Origin: Paraglaciecola sp. L3A3
Lineage (GTDB): Bacteria > Pseudomonadota > Gammaproteobacteria > Enterobacterales > Alteromonadaceae
DNA: 64,000 nucleotides
NCBI RefSeq assembly: GCF_009796765.1
Contig: NZ_CP047023.1
Coordinates: forward strand, 1-64,000
Direction: 5' to 3'
Every line of letters starts with the position of its first letter. The stretch's first letter is position 1. The notes beneath the pieces were generated by a model. The model did not search any database. It worked only from the letters and a program-made list of their open reading frames with translations, and was not told where the DNA came from. Of this stretch, positions 35,023 to 44,297 are shown one piece after another. Position numbers and translations under genes: made by a program.

Positions 35023-36003
35023 TTATGCGCAGCGTAGCAATGTTTTTGCTTTACCCATTCCTCGTATGCGTTGATGACCTGTGCGTGCTTTAAACTGATT
35101 CATCATCATTTCTGCCCCTGCTGCATAACAAAAATGCTTTTCAAACTCTGTTGTAAGGGTTAACCATTGTTCGTCTGATAAGCCTAACCTTTGTAGGATG
35201 GGTTGTTGCTGATGGTCTATATGCCCTGCTTTGTCGTTTCTGATTATTCTGCCTGTTATGTCCACTAACTCACAATAGTCTTTGAGAGAGAATGCGATAC
35301 CTTTAGGCATATATTGTCTAGGGTTACCAACAAAAGGCATCAGTGAATGTGTTGTGGTGGCACATTTTATCGATTCTAAGCGTTGTTTAATACTGGTGTG
35401 CTCTGACGTTTCTGGGGTATCAGCTATCTTGGTTCGAATCGGGTTAAGGTCAACATAGGCCATACAGGCCAATAATGCGGCTTCATCTAACAAAGCCTGT
35501 GATTTAAACCGCCCTTCCCAAAATCTGCCAGTACAGTCATCTTCTTTGTTGGCTTCTCTGGCAATGTATTCATTCAGATTACGCATAAGCCAGCTAATGT
35601 CATGCAAGCGCTTTCGATACTCGGTTATGGTGTCGTTTATACTTAGCTGTTGACCTTGGCTTAATGTATCTCCCCTGACAAACATATGAGTGAGTAATGT
35701 GCCTTTATGTAGACGGTGCCAGCGTTCAACCACTTCACTATCTGTCCAATCCATCACTTGTTGGACATCTACATGTAGCACCACATGCACGTGATTACTC
35801 ATCACTGCATAAGCACATATGTCGATTGAAAATACAGATGATAAAAACAATAAGCGCTCTTCAACCCAGCCTCGACGATGTTCATAACTCTGGCCTGAAT
35901 AACTATCTACACCACACAAAAAAGACCTTCTCACACAGCGAGAAATACAATGGTAATAAGGGGTATCCGATAAAGAAATTTGACTACTACGTGGCTGGGG
36001 CAT
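35023..36003 (-). CDS. REP-associated tyrosine transposase (RAYT, Y1 family)
   Basis: This is a single-strand-acting HUH nuclease of the IS200/TnpA-REP type, which mobilises REP sequences. It has 326 residues. N-terminal family signature SLSDTPYYHCISRCVRRSFLC; the metal-binding HUH motif is in MSNHVHVVLH; the catalytic tyrosine is probably the one in LNEYIAREANK; GRFWEGRFKSQALLDEAALL is also typical. A C-terminal extension ends HQRIRGMGKAKTLLRCA. It looks intact. REP-like 22-mers lie on both sides in inverted orientation, and a remnant of a second RAYT lies 300 bp away. Confidence 0.9.
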   Translation of the reverse strand: MPQPRSSQISLSDTPYYHCISRCVRRSFLCGVDSYSGQSYEHRRGWVEERLLFLSSVFSIDICAYAVMSNHVHVVLHVDVQQVMDWTDSEVVERWHRLHKGTLLTHMFVRGDTLSQGQQLSINDTITEYRKRLHDISWLMRNLNEYIAREANKEDDCTGRFWEGRFKSQALLDEAALLACMAYVDLNPIRTKIADTPETSEHTSIKQRLESIKCATTTHSLMPFVGNPRQYMPKGIAFSLKDYCELVDITGRIIRNDKAGHIDHQQQPILQRLGLSDEQWLTLTTEFEKHFCYAAGAEMMMNQFKARTGHQRIRGMGKAKTLLRCA

Positions 36004-36064
36004 GACATCAATCCTTTGATTTATTTCCTAATCAAAGCCTAGCTTGTCTTTATATTTAGTCAAA

Positions 36065-36086
36065 TTATTATGGGTGGCTTGGTAAA
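36065..36086. repeat. REP-like unit, inverted, on the 5' side of the RAYT gene
   Basis: TTATTATGGGTGGCTTGGTA and the next two bases are the reverse complement of the 22-mers at 34739-34760 and 34813-34834 with a single mismatch. Confidence 0.72.
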
Positions 36087-36301
36087 ACAGCTCTAACGAG
36101 CAAAACAATTTGGCTGCTCAACAGCCGAAAAAAGTCATAGCCCTCGCTAAGCATTTAGAGGCTTCATTAAAAGAAATGAAAGCTGAAATGCCCACCAAAA
36201 ACCCAAAGTATCAGCCTAGACCAGGTGCCTATCATTTAGAACAAACCAAAAAATTAGCGGAAAAAAATAATCGTATATTTAAACAACGCTTAAACAAATA
36301 A
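36086..36301 (+). pseudogene. Sulfatase (arylsulfatase S1 type), C-terminal remnant
   Basis: The open frame starts directly after the REP unit. It reads NEQNNLAAQQPKKVIALAKH then LEASLKEMKAEMPTKNPKYQ and ends KLAEKNNRIFKQRLNK. This is the typical C-terminus of formylglycine sulfatases (E-x-NNLA...P-x-KV...L...L...MP-x-xNP-x-Y). The catalytic part (C-x-P-S-R) is absent. An in-frame stop at 36083 and the abutting REP unit suggest that the 5' part was removed by the mobile-element events here. Confidence 0.6.
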
Positions 36302-36309
36302 ACCACTGC

Positions 36310-36453
36310 GCGCTCACTCTGACCACAGAATTTGAACAACACTTTCATACAGCTGTTGGCAGCGAACACATGCTACAACAATTCAAACAACATACCGACC
36401 ATCAACGAATACGAGGGATGGCAAAGGCCAGGGTATTACTTCAACAGGCCTAA
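36310..36453 (+). pseudogene. Second RAYT transposase, C-terminal remnant
   Basis: The last 47 codons read ALTLTTEFEQHFHTAVGSEH, then MLQQFKQHTDHQRIRGMAKA and RVLLQQA before a stop. They align with the end of the intact RAYT (LTTEFEKHF...HQRIRGMGKAKTLL). It is on the opposite strand from the intact gene, and the HUH part is missing. Confidence 0.8.
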
Positions 36454-36808
36454 ATACTTTATTTTCACTTTCATTAAAACTGACCAACAAACTTGGTTGG
36501 CTCATGCTGCCTGAAATTTTAGTTAAATCAGGTACTTTGCTGAATTTATCTAGTTCAATATCGAAATAAGTTTAAATTCCTAATATAAAAATCAAATAAA
36601 CAAATATTCCCATTATTGACCACATGTTCATTTAGTGATTATTGGGTGCTTTATAAGTAAGGGAGTCTAAATAACTGTTGAAAGTCTGAAACAGTCCTGT
36701 CTTTCATTCGTCTACTTTAAGAACCACTTTGACTGAAACGTTACCTTTCATAAAAATGTAACGTAAACGTCATACTCTCTCGGAGCCTTAAGCTTGACGA
36801 TAATATTT
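36454..36808. other. Gap before the sigma factor, with a decayed repeat end
   Basis: No gene is seen. At 36652-36677, CTTTATAAGTAAGGGAGTCT followed by AAATAACT matches the right end of the 212-bp elements with two substitutions, so a third, decayed copy once ended here. An inverted repeat upstream of the sigma gene is listed separately. Confidence 0.5.
36738..36764. promoter_or_regulatory. Candidate operator upstream of the FecI-type sigma gene
   Basis: ACGTTAC (36738-36744) and GTAACGT (36758-36764) form a perfect 7-bp inverted repeat with a 13-nt spacer, 45 bp before the sigma ATG. It could bind a dimeric regulator; no known consensus is matched. Confidence 0.35.
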
Positions 36809-37372
36809 ATGAAATCGAAGTTTTTTAACCAACTGTATCAACAGTATTGGTCAGAACTATGCGCCAAACTACATGCTCGATTTGGCCCAGGCCCGCCTGA
36901 TCCAGAAGACATTGCCCAACAAGCATTTTGTAAATATTCAGAGCTTTGCGACCAACATCGAATCGAGAACCCCAAAGCATTTATCTACACAGTTGCACGA
37001 AACCTTTTCATTGATCAATTTAGACGAATTGATAAACAACAGCAGGTTATCGATCAAATCTTTGAAGAATTAGATATAGATCCTATTTTTGAAGATTCAG
37101 CGGAGCAATCAGCCCTTCAAATAGAACGCAACACCTTGATCGAACAAGCTATTTCGACCTTTAGCGACAAACAAAAACAGTTAATGACAATGAGTATCAT
37201 AGAGGGTAAAAGTTATCGGCAGATAGCTAAAGAAACCGGACTACCTATCGCCAATATCAGTCGAACGATAGTAGCTGCGCAAAATCTTTTAGATCAATCA
37301 ATTAATACTTGGGAGCAAGGTAGCTCCGTTGACAACATTGCATATTTAGCAATAGAAGGAAGCTGTCAATGA
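36809..37372 (+). CDS. ECF sigma factor, FecI type
   Basis: This extracytoplasmic-function sigma factor probably directs RNA polymerase to the downstream receptor promoter when released by its FecR partner. From the ATG at 36809 it has 187 residues; a TTG at 36794 has a better-placed GGAG and is an alternative start. Region 2 is PDPEDIAQQAFCKYSEL to AFIYTVARNLFIDQFRR. Region 4 is LMTMSIIEGKSYRQIAKETG with the helix-turn-helix. Its stop overlaps the fecR-like start (ATGA). Confidence 0.93.
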   Translation: MKSKFFNQLYQQYWSELCAKLHARFGPGPPDPEDIAQQAFCKYSELCDQHRIENPKAFIYTVARNLFIDQFRRIDKQQQVIDQIFEELDIDPIFEDSAEQSALQIERNTLIEQAISTFSDKQKQLMTMSIIEGKSYRQIAKETGLPIANISRTIVAAQNLLDQSINTWEQGSSVDNIAYLAIEGSCQ

Positions 37373-38322
37373 AACTAAATCAACATTACAGTGAGGCTGT
37401 TTGGCAACAAGCCAGAAAATATCATCACTTACTGCACTCAGGGATGTGTGAGCCAGAACAAAAACAGCAAGTTAAAGCATGGTTGAGTTTAGACGACAAG
37501 CACATGCAATGCTTCCGGGATTTAGAGGTTATGCATCGTCAAAATCGCTATAGCTCACTTGGCGAAGCGGCATATTTAAAACAAAGAACTAAAAAGCCGT
37601 CACATAAAAAGTTAGCTAATCCTTTTAGCTTATTAGCTGCATGTGTGGCGTTAGTTTCATTTCTTTTGGTTTATCAACAAGTAAGTGTTTCACCGCCGCT
37701 CGAATTTAAAACTGCACGGGGTGAAATAGCAGACTTTATCTTACCTGATGGCACAATCATTACTTTAGGGGCGAAAAGCCATATACTGGTTACTCAAAAT
37801 AAACAACAACGAAAGGTTTCACAGTTAACTGGTGACGCCATATATAAGGTTTCTAAAGATCCACAAAGGCCGTTTATTGTGACTGTTAATGACCTTGATG
37901 TAACAGTATTAGGCACAGTATTCGAAGTGTTAAAACGCAATAAGTCTATAAAAGTAGAAGTTGCAGAGGGTCGAGTGAATGTAAGTAACAGAGCATTCGA
38001 GGAAGATTTAATCGCCTCTGAATCTGTCACTGTTAGTGCTCTTGGCGAGTTTTCAGATATAAGCACCAATCAACAGAAGCAATTTGCGAGTTGGCGCAGC
38101 AAGCGTTTCTCTTTTCAACAGGTAACTATTGCTGAAATTGTAGGCGTGCTAAATAGATATCGACAAGACCCTATTCAACTAGCTCACCCCCAGATTGGCA
38201 ACCAGGTTGTTACCGCTTCTTTTAGGTTAAATCAATTGAATCAATTTTTAGATGCATTGCAAGTAAGCCACAACATTCAGTGGCATATCGACTCTATGGG
38301 CGTGATATGGCTAAAAAATTAA
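37369..38322 (+). CDS. FecR-type transmembrane anti-sigma factor
   Basis: FecR proteins hold the sigma factor inactive until a TonB receptor is occupied. This one has 317 residues. The N-terminal cytoplasmic DUF4880-like domain has AVWQQARKYHHLLHSGMCEP and VKAWLSLDDKHMQCFRDLE. One membrane helix lies near residues 83-104 (PFSLLAACVALVSFLLVYQQ). The periplasmic FecR domain has TARGEIADFILPDGTIITLG, SQLTGDAIYKVSKDPQRPF and VTVLGTVFEVL. A C-terminal STN-contact domain follows. It overlaps the sigma gene by 4 bp. Confidence 0.92.
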   Translation: MKLNQHYSEAVWQQARKYHHLLHSGMCEPEQKQQVKAWLSLDDKHMQCFRDLEVMHRQNRYSSLGEAAYLKQRTKKPSHKKLANPFSLLAACVALVSFLLVYQQVSVSPPLEFKTARGEIADFILPDGTIITLGAKSHILVTQNKQQRKVSQLTGDAIYKVSKDPQRPFIVTVNDLDVTVLGTVFEVLKRNKSIKVEVAEGRVNVSNRAFEEDLIASESVTVSALGEFSDISTNQQKQFASWRSKRFSFQQVTIAEIVGVLNRYRQDPIQLAHPQIGNQVVTASFRLNQLNQFLDALQVSHNIQWHIDSMGVIWLKN

Positions 38323-38442
38323 AGCTCTGTGTTTATGAAGGTTTTGTGAATCTGTTAATTGCACTGAAACAGATGCCAAAGCTAATCGTTATGTAAGTAA
38401 ATCAACTATTTCAAAACTTAAATAACTACGGAGTATTCACAC

Positions 38443-41400
38443 ATGTTCACTAACCATCGACCGCGTCTATTGGCTGCGACTATCGCTCTTGCTCTAGGGA
38501 CTTCTCAACCGGTACTGGCTGCAGAAAACTACTCAATAAAACAACAAAGCTTAGTGGATGCTGTTTCGGTATTATCTGAAAAATATGATCAAGTGATTGT
38601 GCTACCTGAGGGTATTGATAAAAGTCTTATTATCCGCTCGGTGACAACATCTGACAGTTTAGTCAATGCACTTAATACCGCACTGCAAGGCAGTCAATAT
38701 AAAGCGACACAAAGTGCTAGTGGTGCAATTGTAATAGTAAAAAAGAGTAAGCCAGCAACATCTCAAAAAACACAATCTTCAACACAACCAAAAGAAGACG
38801 AATATATCGAAGAGGTCGTAGTTGTTGGCTCTTACATAGCCGGAGCCAATATTTCAAGCACTCTGCCAATCTCAATGCTAAGCAGTGAAGATATCGCTGC
38901 TTTTGGCGCCACAGACGGCGCTGAACTACTACGTATGTTGCCTCAATCTGGCGATGTAGACTTTAATGAAACCAATTTTTCTGGTGGAGTAAACACAGTC
39001 CGCGGTGATATAGCATCCGTTAATTTACGCTCTGTTGGTACGGGGAACACACTAATGCTAATTAATGGACGACGCATGGCCGTTCACCCCGGTTGGCAAA
39101 ATAGTAATTCTGTACCTGTTGTGACCTATAACGCCAATACCATTCCTACTGCAGGGGTATCTAGGCTTGAAGTCATGCGCGACGGTGCATCAGCATTGTA
39201 TGGTGCCGATGCGGTGGCTGGTGTTATCAATACCGTCATGGCTGATGATTATGAAGGCACGCGAGCTACACTGCGCTATGGTAAAGAAACCACTTTAGGC
39301 AAAAAAGACATTAATTTCACGCTTGGTAGCGGAAATGAGTTTGCTGACGGTAAAGGGCATTTTTCTATATATGGTGGATATAGTCACCGTAATGCGGTAC
39401 CTGCTTCTAGATACAAATATGCCGTGGCCAACCGTACCCCTTTTTTAGAAGGAACTGACTTTGAGGGCAACAATGCCTTTGATAACCGTACTTCAATTGG
39501 CGGACATGGATACTTTGATAAAGTAGACTCTGGGCTTATTACTCTAGATGACGGTACAGTATTAACTAACTCTTCAGGTAGGTTTCATGTTCAACCCACT
39601 ACAAATACAGGTTGTTTAGCAAATATCAGTGATGACATTTGTATTGATAATGGTTATTGGAGTTATGAAAATGACAACCCCATGTATCACGACCTTGAGC
39701 AAGAGCGAGACTTATTTTCCGAACGTCATCGCGCCAATTTATTCTCAGTTATAACATACGACCTAAGTGCTGACTTACAATTATATGGAGAACTAGGTGC
39801 TTATTACGCAGAAACAAAACGCAAAGGTGATTCTGCACGAATATTGACAGATCAATATGTCACCATCTCAAAAGATGCTTACTGGAACCCCTTTGGAAAT
39901 ATCAATCTAGCTGATGGCAGTGCCAACCCAAATCGCTTAGCTAATACCAGCGATATTTCAAGTGAAGGGCTCGACTTAGTGCTGCGCTCATATCGGGTAA
40001 CCGATACAGTTATTCCTCGACAGGCAACTATTACCAATGAAACCTACCGAGCATTAATTGGCCTAAATGGGCAATGGGGGGATTGGGATTTTGATACCGC
40101 GGCGATGTATTCAACGGCCATTAGTAAAGACAAAACCAATTACGCGGTGTCGGTAAGTAAGCTACAAGCAGCGATTAACAAAACTACCCCTGATGCATAC
40201 AACCCCTTCTGTGGCGCATGTAATTCACCTGAAGTAGTATCTGCCATTTATGATAATCTTGATAAAAAAGGAGATACCGAACTTGCATTGGTTGACTTCA
40301 AAATAACCAATAGTGATTTGTTTAGTTTGCCAGCTGGCAGCGTGGGTTTTGCTTCTGGCTTAGAGTACCGCTACGAAAGCTTTAGTGACGATAGAGACTC
40401 ACGACTAGATGGCACAGAACCATACGTAGACGCCATATCTGGCGCTGTACACCAAAGTAACTCCTTAGGTGACAGTCCCACAAATGACTTATCAGGAGAT
40501 CACAGTGTGGTATCTGCCTTCGCTGAGCTGGCCATTCCATTGGTGTCTCCCAGGCAGGCTATTCCATTAGTCCAAGCGATAGACGTACAAACAGCCACGC
40601 GCTTGGAGCATTTTTCTGACTTTGGAAGTGTTGTTGTTCCACGTATTGCTGCATCATGGGCTTTGAATGACGACTTTATGCTCCGTGCAAGTTGGTCAAA
40701 AGGCTTTCGCGCGCCTAACTTAGTGCAAATTAACTCCAGTGCAGTGCAGCGCCAGTCTTCAACTGTGGATTACGCCAGATGTGAAGCCATGCTGCAAAAG
40801 GGCTTGATTGAAGGTAACTATACCAATTGTAAAGGCAACCAAGTTGCGGTTATTCGTGAATCATCTAATCTCGAATCTGAAACCTCTTACAACCGTGGTT
40901 TAGGCTTAGTAATCACCCCTAGTGCCATTCAAAACCTGACACTTGCCATTGATTATTGGGAAGTTGTGCAGCGTGATGTGGTTGGAGTCTTGGGGGCTGG
41001 GAACCAATCAGCCCTAGACCAGCTATATTTGAGAGATGGAACTAATAACTCTAACGTTGTGCGAGCCACACCTACTGATGAAGACCTTGCGTTATTTGAT
41101 GGTACCGATATTACTCCGGCCGGCGAAATATTGCGTATTTACGACCCATACATGAATCTTAACCAACGCAAATCTAGTGGCGTTGACTATACCGCTCAAT
41201 ACATAACAGATGGCGAGTATGGAAAATTCACTTATAATTTTTCTGCCGCGCATCTTAAAGGTGTAGAGTCATTTCCTGGCAACGAATCACAAGTGTTAAT
41301 TAATGCGGGCCTGCCAGTGAGCTCACTTGGCCAATTAGTGGGGGTAAATGGTCGTCCAGAATGGAAAGCAAATGCTTCAGTAAAATGGAATATCGGTAAC

Positions 41401-41691
41401 TGGACCAGTGCATTGTTTTGGGAATACGTGGGGGACTTTGAAGAATCTAGCGCTAAAACAACTATTGATGGTGTGGACCAACGCTGGAAAATAGATGCTT
41501 GGCAGCAAGTGAATACCTATATTAGTCATAAATTCAAGAAAGACGCACTACAAGGGTTGCGGGTAACATTCGGGGTAAAAAACTTGTTTGATAAATACCC
41601 TCCCTTAGCAGATGAAAGCTTCGGAACATTTGGCCGTGTACACAGTATTTCTGGCCGCTATGTATACACCAAGTTGACCTACGACTTTTAA
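38443..41691 (+). CDS. TonB-dependent transducer/receptor with STN domain
   Basis: This outer-membrane receptor of 1082 residues has a signal peptide ending about residue 27 (VLAAENYS). The N-terminal signalling STN domain lies at about 28-102 (YSIKQQSLVDAVSVLSEKYD). It is followed by a Ser/Thr/Gln linker, the TonB-box-like EEVVVVGSY near residue 127, a plug (LSSEDIAAFGATDGAELLRM, LRSVGTGNTLMLINGRRM) and a 22-strand barrel ending in Phe. The STN domain means it signals through the adjacent FecR to the sigma factor. The ligand is unknown. The linked PhoD argues for a phosphorylated compound; carbohydrate is also possible. GGAG precedes the start. Confidence 0.93.
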   Translation: MFTNHRPRLLAATIALALGTSQPVLAAENYSIKQQSLVDAVSVLSEKYDQVIVLPEGIDKSLIIRSVTTSDSLVNALNTALQGSQYKATQSASGAIVIVKKSKPATSQKTQSSTQPKEDEYIEEVVVVGSYIAGANISSTLPISMLSSEDIAAFGATDGAELLRMLPQSGDVDFNETNFSGGVNTVRGDIASVNLRSVGTGNTLMLINGRRMAVHPGWQNSNSVPVVTYNANTIPTAGVSRLEVMRDGASALYGADAVAGVINTVMADDYEGTRATLRYGKETTLGKKDINFTLGSGNEFADGKGHFSIYGGYSHRNAVPASRYKYAVANRTPFLEGTDFEGNNAFDNRTSIGGHGYFDKVDSGLITLDDGTVLTNSSGRFHVQPTTNTGCLANISDDICIDNGYWSYENDNPMYHDLEQERDLFSERHRANLFSVITYDLSADLQLYGELGAYYAETKRKGDSARILTDQYVTISKDAYWNPFGNINLADGSANPNRLANTSDISSEGLDLVLRSYRVTDTVIPRQATITNETYRALIGLNGQWGDWDFDTAAMYSTAISKDKTNYAVSVSKLQAAINKTTPDAYNPFCGACNSPEVVSAIYDNLDKKGDTELALVDFKITNSDLFSLPAGSVGFASGLEYRYESFSDDRDSRLDGTEPYVDAISGAVHQSNSLGDSPTNDLSGDHSVVSAFAELAIPLVSPRQAIPLVQAIDVQTATRLEHFSDFGSVVVPRIAASWALNDDFMLRASWSKGFRAPNLVQINSSAVQRQSSTVDYARCEAMLQKGLIEGNYTNCKGNQVAVIRESSNLESETSYNRGLGLVITPSAIQNLTLAIDYWEVVQRDVVGVLGAGNQSALDQLYLRDGTNNSNVVRATPTDEDLALFDGTDITPAGEILRIYDPYMNLNQRKSSGVDYTAQYITDGEYGKFTYNFSAAHLKGVESFPGNESQVLINAGLPVSSLGQLVGVNGRPEWKANASVKWNIGNWTSALFWEYVGDFEESSAKTTIDGVDQRWKIDAWQQVNTYISHKFKKDALQGLRVTFGVKNLFDKYPPLADESFGTFGRVHSISGRYVYTKLTYDF

Positions 41692-41712
41692 CTAACACAG
41701 TCCCTTCATAAG

Positions 41713-41749
41713 CATCCCCTTGGGAATAAACTCCTTAGGGGATGTTTTC
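41713..41749 (+). terminator. Hairpin terminator/attenuator between receptor and phoD
   Basis: CATCCCCT (41713-41720) pairs with AGGGGATG (41737-41744), followed by TTTT. It lies between the receptor stop and the phoD start, so phoD expression depends on read-through or a promoter in the short gap. Confidence 0.6.
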
Positions 41750-41774
41750 ATTTGTTTGTTCAGGAACAACTATC

Positions 41775-43427
41775 ATGAATTTAATCACACGTAGAAGTTT
41801 TTTAGTCGGCACGTCAGCTTCTGTGTTTGCTGTTGCGGCCAACGGCACAAACCAACAAGACCAAGCCTCGCAGTTATTTGCACATGGTGTCGCTAGCGGC
41901 GACCCTACTCACAACAGCGTTATTATATGGACCCGTTTGTCGGTCTTATTTTCGACTAATGTTAGTTGGCAAGTCGCTTTAGACGACAACTTTAAGCAAA
42001 TAGTAAAATCTGGAACAAAGCTAGCAACAGCCAACTCCGACTTCACGATAAAAGTCGATGTCACTGGCTTAAAGCCAGGACAAACTTATTTTTATCGTTT
42101 TAGTCTTGATAACTTTCACTCGTTAACTGGTCGAACAAAAACCTTAAGTCAGCAAGGCATGGATAAACTGACCTTTGCTGTTGTGTCTTGCTCTAATTTT
42201 CCATTTGGTTATTTCAATGCCTATGAGCATATAGCGGAAGATAGCGAAATCGACTTTGTTTTACACTTAGGAGATTTTATGTATGAATATAGTCAAAAAA
42301 GCTGGGGGGGCGTGTCTGGACAGTTGTTAAATCGTGAACACCTACCAGCAAACGAGACTATCACTCTAGCCGACTATCGCACGCGCCATGCACAATACAA
42401 GACAGACCAAGGTTCTAAATTAATGCATGCCGCTCATCCTCTTATTCCTACTTGGGATGACCACGAGTCAACCAATAATCCATACTTGCATGGCGCGCAA
42501 AATCATCAGGTCAATGAGGGGGATTGGTACACTCGTCGTGATGCATCTTTACAAGCCTACTACGAATGGATGCCTATACGGGATCCTAAAAAAGTGAATG
42601 ACAGAGCTAAACTATGGCGCCACTTTCAATTTGGCAACCTTGCCAGTTTGATTACCTTAGAGACTCGACATACGGGCAGAAGTAAACAAGTTGATTACAG
42701 TGACCACTTACCCAACATAACTAACCAACAAGCTCGAGATAAGTTTGTGCGAGAGCAACTACATAACCCAGCACAAACAATCTTACATCCAGAAATGGAA
42801 GAGTTTTTAAGCAATAAGTTAACTCAATCAATCAGTAATCAAGAGCCATGGCGACTGATAGGTAATCAGATCCCTATGGCTAAAATTAATATGCCTGACA
42901 TCACAGATCATGTAGATATTAGTCATCCTAATTTCTCCAAGAAAACGAAAGCTAAAGTAGCCAAAGCCCAACAAATGGGAAACTGGAAGCTTCCCATTTC
43001 TCTAGACACATGGAATGGTTATGCTGCAGCAAGAGAGAAGTTTTATAACCAGTGCATGAATGTTAAAGCTGATGATTTATTAGTTTTTACTGGCGATAGC
43101 CATTGCTTTTGGGCCAATCAATTACACACCCAACAAGGAAAAAATATGGGCTTTGAAATAGGAACCACTAGCGTGACTTCACCTGGTAGTTTCGATTACT
43201 TTGCTGAATATGCCCGTACATTCGACGCTTTATTGAGTGAGCAGAATGCCGAAGTTCTATGGGCCGATTGTGAGCATAGGGGCTATGTAAAAACCACACT
43301 AACTAAAACCCAAGCGAAGATTGATTACATCGCAATGCAAACTGTCACAAAACGTTCTACTGCAAGTTTTCTACAAAAAAGTATGACCATACAACGCACC
43401 AAGCAAGGACTACGGCACAGTATTTAA
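41775..43427 (+). CDS. phoD: Tat-exported PhoD-family alkaline phosphatase
   Basis: PhoD enzymes are Ca2+/Fe3+ phosphomonoesterases or phosphodiesterases. The ATG at 41775 has AGGAA upstream and starts MNLITRRSFLVG, a twin-arginine signal, giving 550 residues. The N-terminal PhoD domain has FAHGVASGDPTHNSVIIWTR. Metal-binding motifs of the metallophosphatase domain are VSCSNFPFGYFNAYEHIAE, LHLGDFMYEY, TWDDHESTNNPYLHG and FTGDSHCFWAN. It is the fourth member of the sigma-FecR-receptor cluster, and probably hydrolyses phosphoesters in the periplasm or outside the cell. Confidence 0.92.
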   Translation: MNLITRRSFLVGTSASVFAVAANGTNQQDQASQLFAHGVASGDPTHNSVIIWTRLSVLFSTNVSWQVALDDNFKQIVKSGTKLATANSDFTIKVDVTGLKPGQTYFYRFSLDNFHSLTGRTKTLSQQGMDKLTFAVVSCSNFPFGYFNAYEHIAEDSEIDFVLHLGDFMYEYSQKSWGGVSGQLLNREHLPANETITLADYRTRHAQYKTDQGSKLMHAAHPLIPTWDDHESTNNPYLHGAQNHQVNEGDWYTRRDASLQAYYEWMPIRDPKKVNDRAKLWRHFQFGNLASLITLETRHTGRSKQVDYSDHLPNITNQQARDKFVREQLHNPAQTILHPEMEEFLSNKLTQSISNQEPWRLIGNQIPMAKINMPDITDHVDISHPNFSKKTKAKVAKAQQMGNWKLPISLDTWNGYAAAREKFYNQCMNVKADDLLVFTGDSHCFWANQLHTQQGKNMGFEIGTTSVTSPGSFDYFAEYARTFDALLSEQNAEVLWADCEHRGYVKTTLTKTQAKIDYIAMQTVTKRSTASFLQKSMTIQRTKQGLRHSI

Positions 43428-43504
43428 GGAATATTTTCCAAGGCCTGCACAGTTAATTCCCATATTTTTGCGCTATAAAGTATCAGCATACCTACAATAA
43501 AAAA

Positions 43505-43542
43505 ACACACCTATGCTGTATGTAATCACAGCATAGGTGTGT
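43505..43542. other. Long perfect hairpin after phoD
   Basis: ACACACCTATGCTG (43505-43518) and its complement CAGCATAGGTGTGT (43529-43542) make a 14-bp perfect stem with a 10-nt loop. A-rich DNA lies on the left and no T run on the right. It could stop transcription from the right, or be an end of the adjacent IS91-type element. Confidence 0.6.
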
Positions 43543-44297
43543 TATATGTCTCTTGTAAAGGGGCCAGAAAAGAGGGAACGGTAAAGTATGAACGTCATAA
43601 ACCAGAGCAAACCCTTCTTTATCAAATTGTTGAAAAATATTACCCGCAGTTTCTGAATCTCATGGGGCAACAAGATAAATATTTGCCCAAGTATGTGCGG
43701 TCAGAATTTGAAGAGTACCTCAAGTGCGGTCGTTTGGAATATGTTTTTTTGCGAGTACGTTGTGAAAATTGTCACCATGAGCACCTGGTCGCATTCAGTT
43801 GTAAACGCCGAGGATTTTGTCCCAGCTGTGCTGCGCGGCGAATGGCAGAAAGCGCCGCCTTGCTGGTTGATGATGTGTTGCCTCATGAGCCCATTAGGCA
43901 ATGGGTATTGAGCTTCCCTTTTCAACTTAGATTTTTGTTTGCTAGTTATCCTCGCATCAAGGGGAAAGTACTGGGTATTGTCTATCGCACACTTGCCACA
44001 CATATCACTAAAAAAGCAGACTACAACAAACAGACGGCACAAACGGGTGCGGTCACACTGACCCAACGACTTGGCTCAGCGCTGACAAAATCGCCGGGAG
44101 CTATTTTGAACAGCCGGAGGCTGGCCCCAGAGGGGGAAGGTCAGGACGCCCGAAGTAATTTAAATATCCATTTTCATATGCTCTACCGCGATGGCGTATA
44201 TGCCGAAGATAACTATGGCAAAACGCGTTTAGATGAGAAACATCCTTGTTGCTCACCCTACGGGCAACCTCTGGTTGTCCTAATTCATTCCCGATGA
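43539..44297 (+). pseudogene. IS91 family transposase, truncated and interrupted
   Basis: This is a rolling-circle HUH transposase of 252 codons against roughly 400 in family members. The N-terminal zinc-binding domain is intact (CENCHHEHLVAFSCKRRGFC and CPSCAARRMAES), followed by PIRQWVLSFPFQLRFLFASY. The HUH motif is LNIHFHMLYRDGVY. Between TQRLGSAL and LNIHFHML lie 24 extra codons (44085-44156, GC-rich), which relatives lack as I recall them. After DNYGKTR the frame leaves the family and stops, so the catalytic tyrosine region is missing. It is presumed inactive. Confidence 0.82.

Noticed and set aside
36332..36514. 60-residue plus-strand frame after the sulfatase remnant
   Set aside because: It is a different frame from the RAYT remnant that clearly matches a known C-terminus.
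36690..36710. Pho box upstream of the sigma factor
   Set aside because: CTGTCTTTCATTCGTC resembles one half-site, but the second half matches poorly, so PhoB control cannot be claimed.
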